Below, piece by piece: positions 57,544 through 64,000 of a DNA stretch of 64,000 nt. Positions within the stretch are counted from its first letter, which is position 1, and every line of letters starts with the position of its first letter. This DNA comes from Labyrinthula sp. Ha (taxonomy: Eukaryota > Sar > Bigyra > Labyrinthulida > Labyrinthulaceae). Below the pieces are notes generated by a model that did no database searches, was not told the origin of the DNA, and was given only the letters and a program-made list of their open reading frames with translations. The translations under genes were made by a program, and so were the position numbers. The DNA lies in the NCBI GenBank assembly GCA_015227615.1, contig JAALGZ010000051.1, forward strand, positions 62,001-126,000, written 5' to 3'.

Positions 57544-59352
57544 TGATTTGGCATCGTATTTGATAATCCAAAATCTTGTAGCTTTTTTGAACTCTCCTTG
57601 CTTAGTATATTCAATAATGTAGATGAAATATGGCTCTTATACGAGCCCCTTGTTTTTTTTCATATGGCGTAAGCCCCTAAGCAAACCCTGAAGAAATGGA
57701 TTATGTCATGGTAAAGATCCGGACTTGATAGCAAATCTTTAGAATCAAATAATTCTTATTTTGACTCTGACAAGCAATAAGAAATCGAGGATTTTTTCTC
57801 CTTTCAAGTTATTTGGAATTTAGTGAATATTTAAACTATTTTACAGGGAGGATGAGCAATATAGGTTTTGACCTAATAATGCTAAAATATTAATTTAATT
57901 CTTGCACCGCATAGAAACCCTCCAAGAACGGGGCACATGGTAGGAGACTAATCTTGTTGTGGAGTATATCCGGTCCTATGAGAGTAACTTAAAGTTTTTC
58001 AACACTGCTCAAGAATTAACTAATAATTTTTAGTAATTTAGTCTAGAGTCATCTGGTTCGTTTGCTGTTGATAAAAAAATTAGCTAGAATCAACAAGAAT
58101 GTCTAGTGAATGATCAGAGTTAATCAACTAGAAAGCTTTGATGAAAGATCATGATGATGTAACATCCAAAAGTCCAGTTCTGTATCTGTTTTAATCGATG
58201 ATTCTGGGTTGCTTGATGTATTGAGGCTTAAAGTTGTACTGCAAACCAGGTGTTACATTATTACTTAGTTTGAATGAACCAAATTCTTATATCATGTCTG
58301 TGGTATGAGTAAAACTTCAGAATTCCTTCAGGACTGAGGACTCTAATTCTTGTAAGATAAAATTTCTCGATTCGAAACAGGGAAAATATTATAAACTTGC
58401 TAAGAAAACGTCTATGTGTTTTAGTAAACAGTGATTCTAGTTATCCAGGACATATTACTTACTGACAAGATTCTTGAATCAGGGAAATAGCTTCAATTGC
58501 AGATTTGAGGCCTTAAGAATAAAACAAATTAAGATCCGATGATTTTATCGATATCATCTTGACTTATGCTGTAACATTCAATAAACCACATTAAACTGAT
58601 GAACACTCTGAAAAACACGTAGTCTATTAAATACGTGGGTTGTACAGGAAGCTTCATTTGATAAAAAAATGAGATAGTATTGATTCTAAACCATTAGCAC
58701 GTGTATGTTAAATCAAACCCTTTGTAACTAAGCAACTAAATTATCATAAGCTCTGCGATGTAACTTTGAGGAGAAAGAATCCCAGTTTCTGTGTTAATCC
58801 CACCCTTTGTAGCGGAAATACACCCTTGGGCTCATGAGCCCTTATGTATAGTGGTTTACTTAGAGCTCGTATTAGAGACACTAGGTTTGAATATTATATT
58901 ATGCTGGTCCATGTAGTTCATATATGGATGGAAGTGCAGCCGAATTTTGCTAACGACGTGGCTAAGGTAAGGAAATACCATTACAAAAGCCCAAAGTGTT
59001 TCTCACGTACAGAAGTCTATTATTTCTACAAAACCCAAAATATAGTTTGATAATGTTTTTTTAAGATAATCTTAACAAGGTTCCTCATTCCCCTGTGTGT
59101 TTCACCGTTATATATCTATTTCAGTGGTTGGCGTACATATAGTATGTTCTTTACAGTACAGAAACGACACAGGACGAAAATATCTACTCCTTTTCGTACA
59201 AAAATGGGTATTATTTCACAATTATTATAAATATAGTTGATATTAAGATAACAAGCGGCAGTGGATAAAAGGGTTGAATCAGAATTTTACGACAAGAAAG
59301 CGCACCTAAAGTGCAAGAAGAAATCAGGACAGGTCGGACAGTCTACATCAAT

Positions 59353-59370
59353 ATGGCTTTACCACAGTAA
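59353..59370 (+). promoter_or_regulatory. Upstream mini-frame (MALPQ-stop) before the SohB-type gene
   Basis: ATG GCT TTA CCA CAG TAA ends 9 nt before the main ATG at 59380. If the mRNA starts upstream of it, the mini-frame could reduce translation of the main frame. The transcript start is unknown, so this is only a possibility. Confidence 0.25.
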
Positions 59371-59379
59371 CCTGGTAAA

Positions 59380-61027
59380 ATGCAGTTTAGTGGGAAAGAC
59401 TTCGGGTATACTTTTCTGACCCAAGAAGATGTAGATGAACTTCAGCAAACCCAAATAGCTGTTAATATAGAAGCAGGGGAGGTTGCAGATGATGAAGCTA
59501 TCCCCCCACCGAAGCCTTCAAGGCACCTTTCGCTCAAATCCATTGCGACTGACAAGATTAAACCAGAAGAATTCAGCTTTTCCAAGCACGAAGCCCTTCC
59601 TTCATATCGTAAACCTCGAAAGAAACCAGAATCAGCTGACGTTGAAGGTAGTTCAAGACTTTTGGTATCTATTTTCTGCTGCTGTTCCTGTCTTACTATA
59701 TTTTCGTTCATCCCAGGTATCTTTCTAAGAGCAATCGTTTCTGAAGAGGCCTTTGATGTACCCCAGGATAAAGAAAACAATCTGATAATTGCCGCCACTT
59801 CGCTGCTTTTCATTTCTTTGTTTTTTTTTCTTTGCTGTATATGTACATGCTGCACACTTTGTTTAAAATCTTGTTGCGTTGACTCCTTTACACGTGCAGA
59901 ATCTTCTCTTTCTGAATCTCCTTCAACACCATCTATCGAATTTAAACGACTAAATGGCGAATGGGAAAGTTCTAGAAAAAGCTTAAATAAAGAAAGGATA
60001 AATATTGTAGAGCATGTAGCTAGAAAAAATTCTGGCTTAAACACCAAACTAAGAGCGCACAAGAAGAGAATTCAGAAAGCGCTGAAAAAAAAAGAGTTGA
60101 ATGAGTCCAAGGAACTAGTTGATGACATAAAGGATAAACTTAGTTCTAAGTGGTCTCCCGAAAAGATATCTCAAAACATGAGACCCACTTGTTTTGTTAT
60201 TGATTTTCACGGAGATATGCAGATTTCTGAAATGGATGCATTTAGAGAAAGAATCTCCGCTGTGATATCATTGGGAGTTGAAAAAGTTGATATTGTGGTT
60301 GTAAAAGTAACCTCACCAGGTGGATCAGTGAGCGCTTACGGGTTAGCTGGTATTTATTTGCTCTTGCTTAAGTTTAGCATCTCAGCTTGTGCGAATTAAG
60401 AATGCAAAGATGAAGTTGATTGTGGCCGTTGATTCAGTGGCAGCCTCTGGTGGATACATGATGGCGTCAGTTGCAGATGAAATTTGGGGTTATTTTTCTT
60501 CTGTTCTTATCTTTAGCGGCACCTTTTGCTATGGTTGGATCTATTGGAGTTATTACAATTATTCCAAATGTTGACAGATTGCTCAAGAGTCATAAAATAG
60601 ACACAAATGTAATTACCGCAGGAAAGTACAAGAGCACAGTTTCTTTTGTTGGAGAAGTTACTGGTAGACCTTATTTTGTTCCTTATTGTTAGAATCTGGA
60701 AAGAAGAAGGTGAAGGATGAGTTGGAATCTATACACGTTATCTTTAAGGAGCACATCGTATTAAACAGGCCGCAGCTCTCGGATACAATAGAGCAGATTG
60801 CTACTGGTGAAGTTTTTCTTGCAGTAGAAGCTAAGAAATTGAACTTAGTCGATGAAGTAGGAACAAGTGATGATTTGCTAATTAGTCTTTCAAAGGATTA
60901 CGAGGTGATTGAACTGCAAGAGAAGAAAGATTGGATGAAAGGTCTAAAGGGAAAGTTTGGGGCCAGTATGAAACAAATTAGAAGCTCCTTTGCCGAAGTA
61001 ATAAAGCCAGAGACGTATGCAGTTTAG
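59380..61027 (+). CDS. sohB-like: SohB-type signal peptide peptidase, S49 family
   Basis: Four exons (59380-60349, 60378-60488, 60517-60663, 60693-61027) give 520 residues. S49 peptidases use a Ser-Lys dyad to cut peptides within or near membranes. Splicing yields VAVDSVAASGGYMMA with Ser347 and TAGKYK with Lys399, 52 residues apart as in the short SppA/SohB enzymes. TSPGGSVSAYGLAASQLVRIK and WAAPFAMVGSIGV are further family blocks, and each is whole only after intron removal. The N-terminal 90 residues are polar and Pro/Ser-rich. Two hydrophobic Cys-rich segments (about 94-120 with CCCSC, and 135-162 with CCICTCC) probably form a membrane hairpin; 190-265 are basic and helical. Eukaryotic SohB-like enzymes are usually thought to be of bacterial or plastid origin. 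The glutathione peroxidase gene starts 91 bp downstream. Confidence 0.9.
60350..60377 (+). other. Intron, 28 nt (SohB-type gene, first)
   Basis: GTATTTATTTGC...AAGTTTAG. Its removal joins GLA to ASQLVRIKNAK, restoring the conserved S49 block. Confidence 0.92.
60489..60516 (+). other. Intron, 28 nt (SohB-type gene, second)
   Basis: GTTATTTTTC...ATCTTTAG. Its removal gives ADEIWAAPFAMVGSIG, matching the family's APxAxxGSIG block. Confidence 0.92.
60664..60692 (+). other. Intron, 29 nt (SohB-type gene, third)
   Basis: GTAGACCTTA...ATTGTTAG. Its removal gives GEVTESGKKKVKDELESIH, matching the family's GENTEEGREKF-type segment. Confidence 0.92.
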
Positions 61028-61118
61028 AGGCGCCTTTAAGTTTTCTTTTTGTACGCAGTGTTTTGTTTACTACGTTTTCACTTCTTCACCTTGTATACAT
61101 ACATAAGAAGTAATCCCA

Positions 61119-61831
61119 ATGGCGCATTACTGCAGATATCATATGGTTAGGAGAAATAAGGGCAAAAAGAAGGCTTCTGGATATGCAGTGCCGGTTGCTT
61201 TATTCGTGCTGTCGGTGGCTTTTATCATCTCAAATTTTATCTCTTCCGGGCTATATTCAATAACACTTAATGATATTTACGGAAACCCTATTGATTTGGG
61301 TAGATTTCAAGGGAAAGTTATTCTCTTCACGAATGTTGCTTCGTTTTGCGGTTATACTCAAAGCTCCTACAAGTATTTTATTCGGTATAATTTTTATTAT
61401 AGCCAATTAAATAAAATCCATTCTCTTTTCAACTCTCGAGGGCTGGAAATAGTTGCTTCACCAGTAAGTTTCTAAGTTTACTTAGCATTTAGTGCAATCA
61501 GTTTGGACACCAAGAACCTGGATCTAGTCAAGTAAACAACAGGAAAAATCATTTTTAGGAAATAAACGAGTTTGTGCGTGGTGAAAAAGGCTCAAAGTTT
61601 ATACTTACTGAAAAGTTGAATGTGAAGAACTCGGTTGAAGGGAAGCAACACGAACTGTACCAGTTTTTGACCACCTCAAACTTTGATTATTCAGGAGAAG
61701 TTAAGTGGAATTTCGAATATTTTCTATTAAACCCTAATGGGGAGGTTACGGGACGTTGGTCTACTGGTACTGATCTTCTTTCTATTGAGGTAATCTCTAA
61801 AATCGAGCTAGAACTAGGAAACATTAATTAA
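61119..61831 (+). CDS. GPX: Membrane-anchored glutathione peroxidase (Cys type)
   Basis: Four exons (61119-61372, 61403-61463, 61493-61531, 61559-61831) give 208 residues. GPX enzymes reduce peroxides with glutathione or thioredoxin. Peroxidatic Cys77 lies in NVASFCGYT. After splicing, CNQFGHQEPG carries Gln112, and KWNFEYFL carries Trp168 and Asn169; together they form the catalytic tetrad. It is a Cys enzyme, not a selenoprotein: codon 77 is TGC. The N-terminus is basic (RRNKGKKK) and then hydrophobic (about 22-45), a signal anchor, so the enzyme is probably tethered to a membrane. The resolving Cys of thioredoxin-dependent GPX (CxRF) is absent at its usual place (GSKF); Cys106 is the only other candidate in the core. 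It lies 91 bp downstream of the SohB-type gene on the same strand. Confidence 0.93.
61373..61402 (+). other. Intron, 30 nt (GPX, first)
   Basis: GTATTTTATTCGG...TATTATAG. It is in frame and has no stop, so unspliced translation would carry ten extra residues. Splicing gives SSYNQLNKIH, matching the GPX YxxLNxLH helix. Confidence 0.88.
61464..61492 (+). other. Intron, 29 nt (GPX, second)
   Basis: GTAAGTTTCT...GCATTTAG. Its removal gives EIVASPCNQFG, the family's FPCNQFG block. An earlier AG would give 22 nt but breaks the frame. Confidence 0.95.
61532..61558 (+). other. Intron, 27 nt (GPX, third)
   Basis: GTAAACAACAGG...ATTTTTAG. Its removal joins QEPGSSQ to EINEFVR, as in other GPX proteins. 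The preceding exon is only 39 nt. Confidence 0.95.
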
Positions 61832-64000
61832 GTACTCCATTGCGATTCACTCATACTTTTCTCAAAATGTTTTTTTATTCAAATGATATTCTTCATTAAC
61901 AACATTTCTGAAAGGGTTTCTAGTAAAGATTAGGGAGCTTGAAACTACTCTCGAAAGAATTACAACAGAGTTATACCCATAGAAGAGAAATCTCATTGCC
62001 TCCGCTATAGCGTGTAACAATGAAAAAGTTAGTACTTGGTGGTTAAACTGGTACATTAATGGGTATATCTAGTTTTTTGCACTAGTTTTATTGTAGTGAT
62101 ACATAATAATACGGTATGTTTTAGCCAATGCACAGCAAGTGGTAATACCTCCCAGATTAAAAACAGCCTTCTTTTCCTCAGGTAAGAAGCTTATATAAGA
62201 TTCAGGAATCTTGGTAAGTATTTAACTAATAAAAAAATTTAAATTAATTTTTCTGCGTTTTGTTTTACTGAATATCGTCAAGGGACTTTAAGCATTAATC
62301 AAAAGAAAACTTGGGCAATGTGTTCTAACAATTCATCCTTAGTATAAATTGGTGTTGTCGGAACTTTCAGTAAGTGTCAAGGTCTTAATAACCTTTAAAA
62401 CTTTCCTTTGTGGCCTCATCTCATTTTAAGATGGAGCAAAACAAAAATGAAAAGGAAAGAAGGGACTGTACATGCCTACCAAAAAGAAGCGATTTAAGAG
62501 ATGAACATTCGCCCCTTGGACTTAAGAGACGTATGTAGAATTTGGGAAGAGTCGAGGTCGAGACTGGTCTCTCTAGCCCTGAGATGCATAATCATATTCA
62601 TCCCCCGTCTCTTTTGTTGGATAAGATAACCCCAAATTATAAGTTCATCAGTTGCTCTGTTTTCTCTGAGAATTTAAAATAGGTTTCTTAGGTAGTAATT
62701 TACTTGTATTTTTTTACTAAGTGTAATGCTATTGGATCAAAGTCAATCATTACGATCGAGTTCATCATAGTTCGATGCGAGTTGATGTACTCTCCGTAAC
62801 AAGTTCAACCAAGATGTAACAAACATTTTCTTTTTTTTTGGGACTACGAAATGTCACTTGCAGCTCTACGAATTTTCTTACATCCTAATTAGTGGAGCTA
62901 TTTAATATGAAAATACCAAAATTTTGATATTATCAATAATAATTTAGAGCTATATCATTTCTTGAAATTATAATATTTCTCAAGAGCCGGTGAGTAGTTA
63001 CGTTTTAGTTTATCTAATTTTCTTCGCCGACTTGGCCAAAGAGGTTATTTAACAAAGAAAATTTTTCTATACATTATTAAAGCACAATAAATTCTGTACT
63101 AAAACCCAGCTACCCATTTCAGCATTGTCCTGTATATGAGCCATATATTCGGGAAAATAACGGATTAGTCGATGTGCATTTCTTGTAGGAAATTTTTAGA
63201 ATGAAAAGAAGCTAAGTGCATGAGCCGGGGCTTGGCATCTAATATAGTAACAACGATATGTACATTTCTCCTGCCTGAGTAAAAAAATATCGGGTGCGAG
63301 ATTAGATAAAACTCTGCTAAACAGTTGGGTAGAAGTTTTGGACAACTCGCCACGTGCTAAAGCTATGCTCATCATAATTTTAGATTCTGTTCGAGATGGG
63401 TGTGCAATTTGCCAATCTCACTCAATCTTTCTAAGAACGTCAAATGTAGGTTCCGGTTAATAATGTGAACTTCGAATAGCTCCACCAATTCTAAGTTTTA
63501 TAGTTACGAGAAGATGAATTGGTAACTCAGATCTGAAAGGCTGGAATTACTCCTGAAGATGGTGATTAACAACAGCCGCAGAGGTTTTTGTTGATTTAAC
63601 AGGACAGAAGTATATCTGTGACCACCAATTGAAAGCCATCTGAACTCATCAGAACCTATTCTTGTCTATTAAGAGATAAACTCTCCAAGGTATAGTAGTT
63701 ATCAAGAAAATTAATACAATTTGTAGCTAGCAAGACTTTGTTTCTTGTATTCATCGGCATCTATGTGTTTCGTTCACAATGAATGCCAAAATGTGTTAAT
63801 TATAAATTAAGAATCAAGATTCAATTCATATAGGAACTTAATTCATCTTTATGAAGTTCAAAACAGCAACAATTACTTTCAAGATAACAAAATCATAAGA
63901 TTTCATATTATTGCAGAATACCATTTATATTGAAGAAAACATGTATGTGCCATCAAATATTTGAGATATGATCTCAATTGTAAAAAATTCAAATCTCTTG
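61832..64000. other. Intergenic, 2.2 kb to window end, nothing recognised
   Basis: AT-rich with short unsupported frames on both strands. No RNA gene, repeat or start of a recognisable gene was seen up to the window edge. Confidence 0.5.

Larger units (their letters stand above)
54620..59379. other. Gene-poor stretch, 4.8 kb
   Basis: AT-rich DNA with only short open frames that have no support. It contains a short GA microsatellite near 56023-56038 and the 17-bp tandem repeat listed separately. No RNA gene or mobile element was recognised. Confidence 0.5.

Noticed and set aside
59665-59716. Possible 52-nt intron in the membrane segment of the SohB-type gene
   Set aside because: Removing it breaks the reading frame, and it is much longer than the proven introns.
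59442-60062. Long antisense frame (about 206 codons) opposite the SohB-type gene
   Set aside because: It mirrors the codon bias of the sense strand. The sense frame has a clear family and the antisense product has no motif.
60389-60692. Frame changes in the SohB-type gene read as a broken gene or sequencing errors
   Set aside because: Each change is exactly resolved by a GT..AG segment of 28-29 nt whose removal restores a conserved S49 block, so these are introns.
1-64000. tRNA, rRNA, snRNA genes and telomeric or centromeric satellites
   Set aside because: Looked for by eye through promoter boxes, conserved cores and simple telomeric repeats; none found. A covariance-model scan would be needed to exclude them.

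Overview
The window is nuclear DNA from a eukaryote, probably unicellular. It is AT-rich and carries Sec24 (COPII coat), GOLD-domain, class I haem peroxidase, glutathione peroxidase and kappa-class GST genes, plus spliceosomal-type GT..AG introns. The standard genetic code fits every gene. I cannot assign a lineage. A fungal-type Zn2Cys6 factor, a CcP-like peroxidase and a SohB-type S49 peptidase could occur together in a red alga or another protist with a plastid history, but that is a guess.

A repeated feature is very short introns. Seven can be placed because splicing restores a continuous open frame, and in six of them also a conserved family motif: three in the SohB-type peptidase, three in the glutathione peroxidase, one in the GOLD-domain gene. 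They are 27 to 30 nt long. Apparent frame changes in the 12.9-14.8 kb membrane-protein gene are probably more of the same.

Layout: the 3' part of Sec24 (start to 1.3 kb); a multi-pass membrane protein on the minus strand (3.5-4.5 kb); an empty stretch; a split multi-pass receptor-like gene (12.9-14.8 kb); a 12-kb desert; a cluster of an alpha/beta hydrolase with a Cys nucleophile, kappa GST and a Zn2Cys6 factor (26.8-29.9 kb); an inverted-repeat (foldback/MITE-like) element (30.1-31.0 kb); another desert; a second cluster (37.8-46.6 kb) with a signal-anchored unknown, a helical-repeat/GOLD protein, a class I peroxidase interrupted by SH3-like modules and a leucine-rich unknown; a complete-looking LTR retrotransposon (46.7-54.6 kb); a desert; and a SohB-type peptidase followed closely by a membrane-anchored glutathione peroxidase (59.4-61.8 kb). 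The last 2 kb hold nothing I recognise.

The most striking object is the 7.9-kb LTR element of the Ty3/gypsy chromovirus type. Its single 2328-residue polyprotein ends in an MT-A70 adenine methyltransferase domain with the DPPW motif, and the aspartic protease lies after the integrase, chromodomain and a Myb-like segment instead of between Gag and reverse transcriptase. The LTRs differ by about 2.5 percent, so insertion was fairly recent. The host genes share no obvious pathway. Redox chemistry recurs (class I peroxidase, glutathione peroxidase, kappa GST), but they lie far apart and nothing shows joint regulation.
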